Positions 9,443 to 18,771 are shown, counted from the stretch's first letter. The stretch is DNA of 64,000 bases from AP-15 sp963812675 (GCA_963812675.1 CAWEWR010000019.1:6643-70642); one strand, 5' to 3'. The notes: generated by a model from the letters alone, not told the origin. Program-made: numbers and translations.

Positions 9443-10210
9443 TCACAGCGCCGTCATACCGCCGTCCACGAACAGCAGGGCGCCGGTGACGTAGGAGGCA
9501 TCGTCGGAGGCCAAAAACAGGACTGCGGCGGCGACCTCGTCTGCCCTGCCCGGGCGCTTCAGCATGGTGCCTTGTGCGGCCTTGGCGTTATACTGCTCGA
9601 CGGTCTCGCCGGCCGCTGCGATGCGGCGCTGATGGAACGGCGTGAAGATCGGGCCGGGGCCGACGGCGTTCACACGAATGCCCTCCGGCGAGTGGTCGGC
9701 GGCGAGCGCCCGCGTCAAGCCCGCGACCGCAGCCTTGGTGGTGTCGTACTGCAGGTTGCCGCCGCCTGCGACGACGGAACGTACGGAGGCGACGTTAACG
9801 ATGGCGCCGCCCTTGTTGCGGCGCATCAGCGGAACCGCCGCCTTGGCACAGAAGGCGTAGCTCATCAGGTTGACGTTGAGGATCTCGTTCCAGCTCGCCG
9901 CACTCGCCTCGTCGACCTTCTCGTATTTGCGGATGCCGGCATTGTTGATGAGGATGTCGAGGCGCCCGAACTTCTGCGCGGCACCGTTGACGAAGGCGAG
10001 GCATGCGGCCTCGGTACCAACGTCAGCCTGCGTGAAGGTGACCTTGGCGCCGGTGGTCTCGAGCTCGGCCGCCACGCGCTGGCCGCGCTCGCCGTCCCGA
10101 TCGCAGAATGCCACGCTCGCGCCCTCGGCGAGAAAACGCCTGACCGTCGCCTCGCCGATCCCCGATGCCCCGCCCGTCACCGCTGCAACCTTGCCATCGA
10201 GCCTTCTCAT
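9443..10210 (-). CDS. SDR family NAD(P)-dependent oxidoreductase
   Basis: Classical short-chain dehydrogenase/reductase, 255 aa. The Rossmann cofactor motif TGGASGIGEAT is near residue 12; CDRDGERGQR follows strand 2, where the acidic residue suggests NAD(H) preference; NNAG is present, as are the catalytic serine in NVASVRSVVAGGG and the YxxxK pair in YDTTKAA; the C-terminal ASYVTGALLFVDGGMTAL is typical. Substrate is unknown. The gene stands alone between an amidohydrolase and an IS630 remnant, so context gives no pathway. Confidence 0.93.
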   Translation of the reverse strand: MRRLDGKVAAVTGGASGIGEATVRRFLAEGASVAFCDRDGERGQRVAAELETTGAKVTFTQADVGTEAACLAFVNGAAQKFGRLDILINNAGIRKYEKVDEASAASWNEILNVNLMSYAFCAKAAVPLMRRNKGGAIVNVASVRSVVAGGGNLQYDTTKAAVAGLTRALAADHSPEGIRVNAVGPGPIFTPFHQRRIAAAGETVEQYNAKAAQGTMLKRPGRADEVAAAVLFLASDDASYVTGALLFVDGGMTAL

Positions 10211-10362
10211 GTTTGCCGCCTTTCATTGCATTGCGAAACGCGCGTCCACGATACGTCGTATCTATCCGGCGGGCACCGCCTTGTTGGCCCGGCCTGGGTG
10301 TCCGACCTTAACAGGCTGCGGAAGAACTCCGAAATCTCGAGTGTTTCCCGGCTAGGCTGACC

Positions 10363-10476
10363 GCTATCTCGGCGAGGCACAACCGCAAACCCAAACCTTT
10401 CCTCTGGACTGCCGATCCCGACCGCATCATCGAAAAGGTCAATCGTGGGCACCAAGTGATCGCGTCAGACCACTAG
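10363..10476 (+). pseudogene. IS630-family transposase C-terminal remnant
   Basis: A 37-codon open tail ending at TAG 10474-10476 reads NRKPKPFLWTADPDRIIEKV followed by a short RGHQV-type end. This matches the C-terminus of IS630-family DDE transposases. The rest of the gene is absent. The upstream AACAGGCTGCGGAAGAACTC (about 10310-10330) resembles terminal repeats of some insertion elements, so two element fragments may be joined here. Confidence 0.65.
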
Positions 10477-10896
10477 ATTATCGCCTGCCGCCGTGTGACC
10501 CAGACTAAAAGAAATGGTTTGAGGCCGACGGTAAGGCGTTGTGTCCGATTCGTTCCGATGAAAAAGAACCGAATCCACTTACACGTGATAGAGGACGTTA
10601 TTGCTAGCAAGATCGCCGGTCACGAGCAATGACTGCAGTTGGCCCTGAAGCCGACTTACACCTGAGATGACCGCGGTCAGTCCTGACACGTTCTTGGAAC
10701 CACCGGCTCAGCGCCGATCCCGGGTGATGCCGAAGCCATTGCTAAGCCGCTTCGATCATCGTGGTCCGCAGGCGCGCATTCCCAGGCACCCGTTAATCCT
10801 GCGGGGGCGAGGGCCTATTGAGTATTTGAACAAGAAAATTGCTTGTAGTAGGCACGCCGATGGTTTGGAACAAACTCATCCGGAGGAAGCGTTCAC
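10477..10896. other. Intergenic stretch upstream of MFS gene
   Basis: About 420 bases without a supported gene. Several short frames cross it but none has family-like sequence. It carries the promoter region for the MFS transporter; GGAGGAAG at 10880-10887 is a good ribosome-binding site for the start at 10897. Confidence 0.4.
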
Positions 10897-12093
10897 TTGA
10901 CCCATATGCTGATCGCGGTCACGGCGATGTTTCTGCAACAAACCTGCGGCTCGATCGCCCGGGCGCTGCCGGCGGTGCTTGCGCCGTTGATCATCGCAGA
11001 ACTACATGCTAATGCCGCCTGGGTCGGGATCTATTTCTCGTTGACTGCATTTGCCGGGCTGATCGGCCAGTTGGGATCTGGCGGCTTCATCATCCGGCAC
11101 GGCGCCATTCGCATGAGCCAGATCGCCCTGCTGTTTACAGGCGCCGGTTTGGCAGTGGCAGTCCGCGGTGGTGCCGTCGGCTTCGTTCTGTCGGCCTTGA
11201 TTGGCAACGGCGTTGCCTCGGTTGCAACCCCGGCCAGTTCCCAGTTGCTGGGGCGCTGGTCCGTCATGCGCTACGCGCCATTTGCCTTCTCCATTGCCCA
11301 GTGCGCGATCCCGGCAGGCATTCTGCTGACCGGCTATCTTGGCCCCTTGACGGCACAGTCGTTTGGCTGGCGTGACACGATGCTGGCGAGCGCGGCGCTG
11401 TGCTGGGCCGTCGCGCTGATGCTCCAGCCACTACGTGGCCGGCTCGATACTGAGTCATCGGCCAGGCATCCGATCCGCCTGTCGGATTTGCGCACCACGA
11501 TCACTGCAGTGCTGGCGGTCCGCGAGCTGCGCTCCTTGTCATTCGCCTGCTTTGCGTTCAACGGCACACAGGCCGTTTTTGTTGCCTATTTCGTCACCTA
11601 CATGACCTCACAGGGCCATCCGCTGGTCGCGGCTGGAGCGCTGTATTCGACCGTCATTGCGGTGGCGTTGCCGGGCCGCATTTTATGGGCCTGGGTGGGC
11701 GGCTTCTTTGTCGCGCCACACTTAGTCTTGGGCGGGTTGGCCTTCGGCATGGCTGTCAGCATTGGGCTGATTGGCGCGTTTACGCCTCATTGGCCGTTGC
11801 TGGCGATCGGCGCGGTGACAATGGTGGTCAGCGCCACGGCGTTGTCCTGGCACGGCATCATGCTGTCGGAAGCCGCGCGTCTGGCGCCGCCGGGACGAGT
11901 GGGCGCGGTTACCGGTGGGGTGCTGTCATTCGGCCAGGTCGGTGCGCTGTCCAGTCCCGCGGTCTTCTCGTTGCTGCTCGGGCTGTCTGGTGGCTATAGT
12001 GCTGGTTGGGTGGTCTGCGCCGTGCCGGCCGTTCTGGTCGGCGTAAACATGTTCCGCCAAGGTAAGCCTGTGCAGCAGCGTAATGCGCTGTGA
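10897..12093 (+). CDS. MFS transporter
   Basis: Major facilitator superfamily permease of the inner membrane, 398 aa with about twelve predicted hydrophobic segments. Typical features are the N-terminal helix followed by AAWVGIYFSLTAFAGLIGQL and a basic cytoplasmic loop between helices 2 and 3 (FIIRHGAIRMSQ). There is a long central hydrophilic loop (PLRGRLDTESSARHPIRL) between the two six-helix halves. The start (TTG 10897) sits nine bases after a GGAGGAAG site; ATG 10906 is the alternative. Substrate cannot be inferred. A terminator-like hairpin follows at 12182. Confidence 0.88.
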   Translation: MTHMLIAVTAMFLQQTCGSIARALPAVLAPLIIAELHANAAWVGIYFSLTAFAGLIGQLGSGGFIIRHGAIRMSQIALLFTGAGLAVAVRGGAVGFVLSALIGNGVASVATPASSQLLGRWSVMRYAPFAFSIAQCAIPAGILLTGYLGPLTAQSFGWRDTMLASAALCWAVALMLQPLRGRLDTESSARHPIRLSDLRTTITAVLAVRELRSLSFACFAFNGTQAVFVAYFVTYMTSQGHPLVAAGALYSTVIAVALPGRILWAWVGGFFVAPHLVLGGLAFGMAVSIGLIGAFTPHWPLLAIGAVTMVVSATALSWHGIMLSEAARLAPPGRVGAVTGGVLSFGQVGALSSPAVFSLLLGLSGGYSAGWVVCAVPAVLVGVNMFRQGKPVQQRNAL

Positions 12094-12181
12094 CCTTCGT
12101 ACCGCTGTAGTGACAGCAAGTCCGGATGGTTTATTTTGGCCGGGCCGCCGTCTTCTCCAAAAGCGTTTTGCCACGGCCTCT

Positions 12182-12224
12182 CGCCGCCTTCGGGTCAGTG
12201 CACCGGCCCGGGCGGCGTTTTGTT
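12182..12224 (+). terminator. Rho-independent terminator after the MFS gene
   Basis: Two-part stem: CGCCGCC (12182-12188) with GGCGGCG (12211-12217), and inside it CGGG with CCCG, followed at once by TTTTGTT. It lies 89 bases after the MFS stop codon. Confidence 0.75.
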
Positions 12225-12377
12225 GTGAGTTGGGCGACCGCATCCCTGATCCGGAGCCAGACCGCTACGCCCTTGTAATCGTCGGTCTACGGTGATTAGA
12301 CGCTCGCGCCGCAACCTAAGGAACCAACAACTGTGATCCGGGTTACATCACTGTTCACTCCGGTCTGGCGGCTCCCT

Positions 12378-12665
12378 ATGCCAAAACTGTTGGCGATCGC
12401 CGCCATTTTACTCGTGGCCGGCGCGCCGCTGGTCGGTTTCGCTCAGAGCAGTGCGAAGACCAACCCTGCGGCCACCCCTGAAACCAGCACCGCGCCCGGA
12501 AAGCTAAGTAACCAGGAAATCAAAAACTGGCTCGAAGGCCTCGGCTACACTCAGGTGAAAGATATCTCTCCCACACCTAGAGGCACCAGCGCCAAAGCGA
12601 TGAAAGGCGACAAACCGGTGACGGCCGTCGTGGATTCCGCCAGCAAGGTCATCGACGAACGCTAG
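12378..12665 (+). CDS. Small exported protein, PepSY-like, function unknown
   Basis: 95 residues from ATG 12378. The N-terminus MPKLLAIAAILLVAGAPLV and following FAQS is a clear signal peptide with probable cleavage after FAQ. The mature part is Ser/Thr/Pro-rich at first and then contains NQEIKNWLEGLGYTQVKDIS and a basic, Val-rich end (KPVTAVVDSASKVI), resembling small periplasmic proteins with one PepSY/YpeB-like half-domain. The frame opens at 12333, but the extra 15 residues would spoil the signal peptide. Monocistronic, with no informative neighbour. Confidence 0.7.
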   Translation: MPKLLAIAAILLVAGAPLVGFAQSSAKTNPAATPETSTAPGKLSNQEIKNWLEGLGYTQVKDISPTPRGTSAKAMKGDKPVTAVVDSASKVIDER

Positions 12666-12811
12666 GCGGCGCGCACGATACCAGCAGGCCGCGTTACGTC
12701 AACTGCTGAGAGACTGACTTCGAGCGCAGTCGGTCGCAATCATCGCTAGGGGCTTGCGCAGCTTAGCGGCTCCGACACCCTTTCGCGCCAATCCCGAGCG
12801 GCCGTATGCTC

Positions 12812-13384
12812 TTACGGGCGGTAATGCTTCGGCAGATCCGCGAACGGCTCGTCGGGCGCCGGTGGCTCGTGTGGTTGCGGCAGGCCGAGATGATCGATCA
12901 CCAGCTGCGTGTTGGAATTTCGCGCCGCCAACTGTCTTGCCTGGTCCAGGCGACCCGTACACGCCACATTGACTGGCAGTGAGTGCTGCGCCGCGGTGGC
13001 CAGAACACGGTTAATCGCGGGGTCGGCGGGATCAGTTGAAGCATTGTCTCTCAGGAAGATCCGGATGCCTACGGTGCCGTCGATGGAAGCCCAGTCGGCA
13101 ATTGTATCGACCACGGCGGGGTCGGTCGGATCGACGGGCTTGACCAGCCTGAACCGGGTGGGGTGAGCCGCAAACACCTCAAGGGCGTAGCTGGCGTCGT
13201 AGCGATACATGCTGAACGGCGATACCAGTATCGCGCCGTCGACGCCGACGGCGTCCATGGCCGTCACCATCTGGTCGCCGGTGACCTCAGGCGGTCCGTA
13301 GAGAGTGCCGATCCACGGGCGGCCGGGGTGATTGCGTTCGTAGGCGTGAACCTGGGAATCCAACATCGGCATGACGTCCTCCAC
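12812..13384 (-). pseudogene. Amidohydrolase_2 family gene, C-terminally truncated
   Basis: Paralogue of the 7.9-8.9 kb amidohydrolase. The two align from LDSQVHAYERNHPGRPW through DGAILVSPFSMYRYDASYAL, VGIRIFLRD and VIDHLGLPQPHEPPAPDEPF to DLPK. At that point this copy reads HYRP and stops, whereas the intact copy continues for about 110 residues, including the C-terminal GTDW metal/active-site region. No continuation is visible in the other frames, so this is a deletion and not a simple frameshift. At 190 aa the barrel would be incomplete. It lies 27 bases downstream of the ThDP-enzyme gene and probably belonged to that operon. Confidence 0.75.
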
Positions 13385-13411
13385 GAAACCGAATGTTTTT
13401 GCCGCGAACCC

Positions 13412-15082
13412 TTATGCTTCGCCGTAATGGACCCGGCGAAAGTTGCGCGACGGGATCAGGTCGTCGACATGCACGTCCCACAAAGAGGCGCCATCCTGTG
13501 CTTGATGCTCGCGGAACAGTCCTTCGAACTGACCCCGGCTCGTCACTTTAGTGCCGTTGAGACCGAACCCGCCCGCCACCTGGGCAAGATCGCCCCGGCC
13601 GTGGGTCGCGTACATGGGATCGACACCATGGGCCCGGAATTTGTGTGTCTCGGCCCCATAGCCACCATCGTTGATGATGCAAATCAATAGCTTGATCCCG
13701 TGGCGCCGCACGGTCTCCAGCTCCTGGATGTGCTGATAGAGGCTGCCATCGCCGTCGATCAGCATCACCTTGCCGTTGTTGCGCGCGGCGGCGACGCCGA
13801 TCGCCGCCGGAAGACCTGAGCCGATTGCGCCAAAATCGATCGGGATGTGATACTTGCCCGCCGGGCGGCCGCGCAGATGCTTCATCGCAAAGCTGAAGCA
13901 ATGCCCGCCCGCGACGATGATGTCCCAATCTTTCGGCACTGCCGCGTCCAACTCTTTGACTACTGGCCGCGGGTCGAGCGTGCCGGGGGTCGGCGTATAG
14001 GGCTTGGGGTCTGGGTTCTCGGCGGTCGTGGCAATCTTCGTGGCGATCTCGTTGCTGCGCCAGCCGCGACGGCTGATACCCCTTTCCTTGAGCCGGGTCA
14101 CAATCGCCTCGGCGGCGGCCTTGGCGTCGGCGTGGACATGAAGGTCAGCCGTCCGCAGCCCTTGCCATAACTCGCGCGGCTGCGTGTCGATCCGGACCAC
14201 CTTGGCGGTGGGAAAAAGGTAGCCGCCCTCGGTTGTGTAGTGGCCGAGCCCGGCTCCGGCGGCGATCACCAGATCGCTTTCGGCAAACAGCTCACGGCCG
14301 AGATCGGTAGCGAAGGTGCCGGCAATATCGAGCGCGAACGGGTTGCCATCGAACAAACCCTTGCCGAGCAGCGTCGTTGCGAGCAGCGCACCCAACTCTT
14401 GCGCCAAGGATTCGAGGGCGCTCTTGGCGCCGGACCACATCGCGCCGCCGCCGCCGATAACAATAGGCCATTCGGCCTCGGCAACCATCGCGACGATTTC
14501 GTCGACCACCGCCAGGTCGGGCCGAAGCACCTGGGCGCGCGGCATCAAATCGGTAGACGGCGTGTAGTCGGGCAGATACGGAAATTCTTCCGTTTCCAAG
14601 TCGAGCGGCACGCTGAGCACCACCGGCTTACGCTCGGCGCGCGCAACGTAAAATGCCTCGCGCACGCAATCGAGCGCCCGATCAATCGTGCGGATCGGCA
14701 CAAAATGCGCACCGGTCGCCAATGCCAGCGGCGCCTGACCGATCGACTGAATGTACCAGGAGACACCGACCGGGGCGTCACCGGCGAACACCACCACCGG
14801 CGCATTGCCGCGCGCCGCCATCGCAAGCGCTGTCATGATCTGGGTATAGCCCGGGCCGCACGTCACCGAGCCGACCCCAACCCTGCCAGTAGCGCGGGCG
14901 TAAGCATCGGCCATTGCTACGCAGCAATGCTCGTGGCGAGCGTGGATCAGCCGGACCTTTTGATTTTCGGCCATCGACGCCGACCAATACATGTTGGCGT
15001 CACCCATCAGGGTGAAAAGCGGGTCGACCCCCTCGGTCGCGAAGGCCTGGGCCAAGATATCCGAAACCTGGTTATCGCTCAT
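13412..15082 (-). CDS. Thiamine-diphosphate-dependent enzyme (acetolactate synthase/decarboxylase-like)
   Basis: 556 aa with the three-domain ThDP-enzyme plan: an N-terminal PYR domain with the catalytic glutamate in HARHEHCCVAMADAYARATG; a central domain with WPIVIGGGGAMWSGA; and a C-terminal PP domain with the ThDP/Mg motif GDGSLYQHIQELETVRRHG ending in IINDGGYG (ND in place of the usual NN). Related to acetolactate synthase and to oxalyl-CoA or benzoylformate decarboxylase. I start at ATG 15082, whose ATGA overlaps the stop of the coxG-like gene, indicating translational coupling. Substrate unknown. Confidence 0.88.
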   Translation of the reverse strand: MSDNQVSDILAQAFATEGVDPLFTLMGDANMYWSASMAENQKVRLIHARHEHCCVAMADAYARATGRVGVGSVTCGPGYTQIMTALAMAARGNAPVVVFAGDAPVGVSWYIQSIGQAPLALATGAHFVPIRTIDRALDCVREAFYVARAERKPVVLSVPLDLETEEFPYLPDYTPSTDLMPRAQVLRPDLAVVDEIVAMVAEAEWPIVIGGGGAMWSGAKSALESLAQELGALLATTLLGKGLFDGNPFALDIAGTFATDLGRELFAESDLVIAAGAGLGHYTTEGGYLFPTAKVVRIDTQPRELWQGLRTADLHVHADAKAAAEAIVTRLKERGISRRGWRSNEIATKIATTAENPDPKPYTPTPGTLDPRPVVKELDAAVPKDWDIIVAGGHCFSFAMKHLRGRPAGKYHIPIDFGAIGSGLPAAIGVAAARNNGKVMLIDGDGSLYQHIQELETVRRHGIKLLICIINDGGYGAETHKFRAHGVDPMYATHGRGDLAQVAGGFGLNGTKVTSRGQFEGLFREHQAQDGASLWDVHVDDLIPSRNFRRVHYGEA

Positions 15083-15711
15083 CGTGCTTCTCTCATTCCG
15101 AAAAAGACCTGCCGCAGCCACGAAATGAAAGCGCGCCACAAGATCTTGCCGCCCTTGAGCTCCGAGGCCGCCGGCGCTACCGCCCTCTTGTCCTCCGGCA
15201 ACGGCGTAGCCCCCTCCCCGTGCTCGCCTGCCATAAGAGAGGCGGGGTGTGGAGCGGTCGCCCGCGCCTGGTCAGGTGTCAATTTCGCGACGTTCTCGGC
15301 GAACTCGGCGAGGATCGCACGAGCGAGGTGCACCCCGCCCGCATTTGCAAAGGTTTCGAGCGGGCCGGTAACGTTGAAATGGCCTTCGACTTTCAACAAG
15401 GTCGTGCGGTCGCCGGTCGCCTCGACACTTCCCGAGGCGTTTGCCCGCGAAGCACCCCGTCCGTCGATCCCCCGCCCCTGGATCGTGCGGCGTCGGACAG
15501 AATGGTCATAAGCGAGTTCGGCCTCGCCGCGAAATACCGCCACGGTCGGGCCGAACTTCACGCGCATTGTTCCTTGATAGGTACCGCCCTCGCTCGATTT
15601 GGTGAGGACGGCGCCGGGGATGCACGAAGCGACGATCGCCGGGTCGGAGAGGATCGGCCACAACACCGCGGGTGGCATCGCGATCGGGACTTCTTCACGG
15701 ATCGAAATCAT
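15079..15711 (-). CDS. CoxG-like SRPBCC protein (carbon monoxide dehydrogenase subunit G family)
   Basis: 210 aa. The first 150 residues are an SRPBCC/CoxG fold: AVLWPILSDPAIVASCIPGA, then FGPTVAVFRGEAELAYDHS and TTLLKVEGHFNVTGPLETFA. A Pro/Ala-rich linker and a short hydrophobic C-terminal segment (LWRAFISWLRQVFFGM) follow, which could anchor the protein at the membrane as CoxG does. CoxG itself recruits CO dehydrogenase to the membrane, but no CO dehydrogenase genes are nearby. It is translationally coupled (ATGA) to the ThDP enzyme, so it may bind or tether that enzyme or its hydrophobic substrate; this is inference. Confidence 0.85.
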   Translation of the reverse strand: MISIREEVPIAMPPAVLWPILSDPAIVASCIPGAVLTKSSEGGTYQGTMRVKFGPTVAVFRGEAELAYDHSVRRRTIQGRGIDGRGASRANASGSVEATGDRTTLLKVEGHFNVTGPLETFANAGGVHLARAILAEFAENVAKLTPDQARATAPHPASLMAGEHGEGATPLPEDKRAVAPAASELKGGKILWRAFISWLRQVFFGMREAR

Positions 15712-16084
15712 GGCTTCCCGTTATCAGCACGACTGGCCCTGGATCGACGCCCAAATTTGTGAAGTTGCGAAGCGGAACCATCGCTAGTCCTGTTGAACTG
15801 GGCGTAGGCGACTTCGAAGCCGACGGGGCTGCCGACGTCCTCTCGTAGGACGAGAGCCAAGAGACACGGGTGAAGCCTCGTAAGTCGTCGCTGAAACACA
15901 TAGTAACCGGCGAATTTGACCTGATGCAGCCACTTCAGCCCTTGCGGCGGCTGATCACCACGCTGGTGAATTGTGGCTTACCAAGTCACCAGCGTGCATC
16001 GCCTCGGCGTGCCGCCGTCTCACGAACAGTCGCGCCATGCCTTGGCCCGGTTCACCCGCACCCACGCATCGATCCTGGTCAGGT
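15712..16084. other. Intergenic stretch with one inverted repeat
   Basis: About 370 bases without a supported gene. It contains a perfect 11-base inverted repeat, CACGCTGGTGA (15959-15969) and TCACCAGCGTG (15986-15996), downstream of the luciferase-like gene. There is no T-run after the stem on either strand, so a terminator role is unproven. Confidence 0.5.
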
Positions 16085-16927
16085 TTATCGGCTGACCTGC
16101 CGCATGATATTCGTCCACCGGTCCACAATCGGCAGCACCGTATCCGCCTTCTCCGGCGGGAACATCGGCACAATGCGGGCGACGCCCATCTCGGCCAGGC
16201 GCTTCACCCGGTCTACATCCTCGCCGAGGCCGAACGAGGTGATCTCGATGGACTCCGGATCGCGGCCGGCCTCCTTCGCCATGTCGCGGAATTTCGGCAA
16301 TACTTCGGCGATGTCGCCGCGGGCCGTCGGAATCCAGCCATCGCCATAGCGGATGGCGCGCCGCGCGCCATACGGGAAAGCGCCCCCGACATGGATCGGC
16401 GGATGCGGCTTCTGGGCCGGTTTGGGCCGGGCGATCATCGGATCGAAATTGACGAACTCGCCGTGATATTCCGCCTTTTCCTTCGTCCAGATTTCCTTCA
16501 TCGCCTCGATCAACTCGCGCACCCGCTTGAAGCGGGTCGCATAGACGGTGCCATGGTCTTCCATTTCGTCCTGGTTCCAGCCGCCGCCGACGCCAAACAG
16601 GAACCGTCCCTGGCTCGCCTGGTCGATCGAGGCGACCAGCTTGGCGGTCTGGATCGCGTCGCGCTGCTGAATGAGCGCCACGCCGGTGCCGAGCTTGATT
16701 TTGCTGGTCGCCTGACTGGCCGCGGCCAGCACCACGAACGGGTCCATCGCGTCGTAGTACTGCTTGGGCAGATCGCCGCCTCCCGGAAACGGCGTCTTGC
16801 GCGACAGCGGAATATGCGAGTGCTCGGGCGCCCAGACCGACTCGAAACCGCGCTCCTCAAGCGCGCGGGCAAGCTCCGGCGCCGACATCGAATAATCGGT
16901 AAAGAACATCGCGCCGCCGAAATGCAT
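16085..16927 (-). CDS. LLM-class (luciferase-like) flavin/F420-type oxidoreductase
   Basis: 280 aa bacterial luciferase-like TIM barrel of the type usually annotated as probable F420-dependent oxidoreductase. Signatures: MHFGGAMFFTDYSMSAPELA at the N-terminus, FESVWAPEHSHIP, IKLGTGVALIQQRDAI, RFLFGVGGGWNQDEMEDHG, and HPPIHVGGAFPYGARRAIRYG near the C-terminus. Whether it uses F420 or FMN cannot be told from sequence alone; no F420 biosynthesis gene is in the window. Monocistronic, with dinB divergent beyond it. Confidence 0.9.
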   Translation of the reverse strand: MHFGGAMFFTDYSMSAPELARALEERGFESVWAPEHSHIPLSRKTPFPGGGDLPKQYYDAMDPFVVLAAASQATSKIKLGTGVALIQQRDAIQTAKLVASIDQASQGRFLFGVGGGWNQDEMEDHGTVYATRFKRVRELIEAMKEIWTKEKAEYHGEFVNFDPMIARPKPAQKPHPPIHVGGAFPYGARRAIRYGDGWIPTARGDIAEVLPKFRDMAKEAGRDPESIEITSFGLGEDVDRVKRLAEMGVARIVPMFPPEKADTVLPIVDRWTNIMRQVSR

Positions 16928-17070
16928 CTCCCTCTCCCTTTGCTGTGTCCTGGCTCGGCGGCAGAGGTTAGCTGCTGGCGCCGGCCGGCGCTATCGGTTA
17001 CCTATCCCTCCGATACGCGGTGACACGCGAACCGCATCCTCGCCTGGCGAATCATCGGGAGAGGGCTCAC

Positions 17071-18198
17071 ATGGGGGTGGAAGAGCGCGCGGAAGAATCC
17101 TCAGCCGAGGCGGGGCGCTCGCGCAAAATCATCCATATCGACATGGATGCGTTCTACGCATCTGTCGAACAGCGTGACAATCCGGACCTGCGCGGGAAAC
17201 CTGTCGCCGTCGGCGGCTCGCGAGAACGCGGTGTTGTAGCAGCCGCAAGCTACGAAGCGCGGAAGTTCGGCGTGCACTCCGCGATGCCGTCGATCACAGC
17301 CAAACGGAAATGCCCGGATCTGATCTTTGTTAAGCCGAGGTTCGATGGCTACAAGGCGATCTCTCTGCAGATACGGGAGATCTTCGCCGAATATACGCCG
17401 ATCATCGAGCCATTGTCACTCGACGAGGCGTATCTCGATGTCACCGCAAACCTCAAAGGTACCCTCTCGGCGACACAGATCGCTGCAGAAATCCGGGCGA
17501 GGATCCGAACTGAAACCGACCTCACGGCTTCCGCCGGCGTCTCGTACAACAAGTTCCTCGCCAAACTCGCCTCCGATCACCGCAAGCCGGACGGGCTCTT
17601 CGTTATCACTCCGAAAATGGGGCCGGCATTCGTCGAGACCCTGCTGGTCAGGAAATTTCACGGCGTCGGGCCTGCGACAGCCAAGAAAATGGCCCGGCTC
17701 GGTATCGAAACCGGGCTTGACCTTAAGGCGCAGACCCAGGCCTTCCTGCAGCAACATTTCGGGAAAGCCGGCTCCTACTATTACTGGGCTGCGCGTGGTA
17801 TTGATGAGCGGCCTGTCCGTGCCGATCGGATACGAAAATCCGTTGGCGCCGAGAACACGTTTGCCGCCGATCTCTTCACCTACGAGGCTGCGCGCGATGC
17901 CCTTCAAGAGATCGTCGACAAAGTGTGGGGGTATTGTGAGGGATCCGGCCTTCGCGGCCGCACAGTCACACTGAAGGTCAAGTTCGCCAACTTCCGGCAG
18001 ATCACGCGAAGCCGCACCGGTCAGATGCAGATCAGGACGCGAGGCGAACTCGAACAGCTTGGTAACGCACTGCTCGAACCCCTCTTTCCGGTCGCCAAAG
18101 GCGTTCGGCTCCTCGGTGTCTCCTTGTCTTCACTCGTGGTGGAAGAGGCCGAACGCGAGCCCGAATTCAGCCTGCCCCAGAACCTGGTTGACTGCTGA
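17071..18198 (+). CDS. dinB: DNA polymerase IV (Y-family translesion polymerase)
   Basis: 375 aa. Error-prone lesion-bypass polymerase. The palm motifs are complete: IIHIDMDAFYASVEQRDNP with the first metal-binding aspartates, YEARKFGVHSAMP, EPLSLDEAYLDVT with the catalytic D-E pair, and TASAGVSYNKFLAKLASDHR. The HhH thumb (KFHGVGPATAKKMARLGIET) and the little-finger domain follow. The start is ATG 17071 because GGGAGAGG at 17057-17064 lies six bases ahead; the frame is open to 17020. The C-terminus lacks an evident beta-clamp pentapeptide of the QLVLGL type. No SOS box was identified by eye. Confidence 0.96.
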   Translation: MGVEERAEESSAEAGRSRKIIHIDMDAFYASVEQRDNPDLRGKPVAVGGSRERGVVAAASYEARKFGVHSAMPSITAKRKCPDLIFVKPRFDGYKAISLQIREIFAEYTPIIEPLSLDEAYLDVTANLKGTLSATQIAAEIRARIRTETDLTASAGVSYNKFLAKLASDHRKPDGLFVITPKMGPAFVETLLVRKFHGVGPATAKKMARLGIETGLDLKAQTQAFLQQHFGKAGSYYYWAARGIDERPVRADRIRKSVGAENTFAADLFTYEAARDALQEIVDKVWGYCEGSGLRGRTVTLKVKFANFRQITRSRTGQMQIRTRGELEQLGNALLEPLFPVAKGVRLLGVSLSSLVVEEAEREPEFSLPQNLVDC

Positions 18199-18495
18199 GC
18201 GGGGTCCCTGCTCGGAGGGGGAATTCTCACGAGTTGGTGACACCCAGTTCCCAATTGTCCCCCATTTCGGAGGCGCACAAGGTCGGACGATCGTATCTAT
18301 TAAATTGAACCAAATCAGTCGCCTGACACATCCCCATATTACCGAAACGCAACGAGCCGACCCCGATCGACCGGGGGCTCCTCCACAGGTTGGGCCTTCG
18401 AGCACGCGACAGTCGGCTCCAAAGTGCCGCTCGGTGCTGTCGCGGTCTGTGTTGGAATTTGATTGGCCGTTCTCCGGCTGGCGGAGGATATTGGA

Positions 18496-18771
18496 TCAGG
18501 CAGCGAGGTCAATCAGCGTGTCAGCGAGCTCGTGGGTGAGGGTCTGCCATCCGTCGATTTTGCGCAATCGTGATCTGACCAGCGGCGAGCAACGCCCAGA
18601 ACAACATGGCTGCGGTCTCGGCCGAGGGCAGCGCCGTCTGGGTCTTGATGCGGCGCTTGAATTCCTCGTGGAGCCGTTCGATCGCGTTGGTGGTGCGCGC
18701 GCTCTTCCATTGGCTGACGGGCAACCGGGTGAAGGTGTACAGCCGGTCACCGGCCTCCTTTGCCGAGGATC
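18496..18771 (-). pseudogene. IS256-family (mutator type) transposase remnant, frameshifted
   Basis: Reading the minus strand, EAGDRLYTFTRLPVSQWKSA continues into TTNAIERLHEEFKRRIKTQT and SAETAAMLFWALLAAGQIT, the conserved C-terminus of IS256-family transposases. It then shifts frame at an extra T (AA at 18566-18567 on the + strand) into RKIDGWQTLTHELADTLIDL and a stop at 18496. The N-terminal 300 or so residues with the first two catalytic acids are missing. Non-functional remnant in the eroded mobile region before tRNA-Gly. Confidence 0.85.

Noticed and set aside
8946..9494. 182-codon + strand frame in the gap before the SDR gene
   Set aside because: Arg/Pro/Ser-rich composition typical of GC-driven chance frames, no ribosome-binding site, no family resemblance.
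14240..15511. 423-codon + strand frame antisense to the ThDP and coxG-like genes
   Set aside because: Shadow of two well-supported minus-strand genes, with His/Arg-rich composition and no family similarity.
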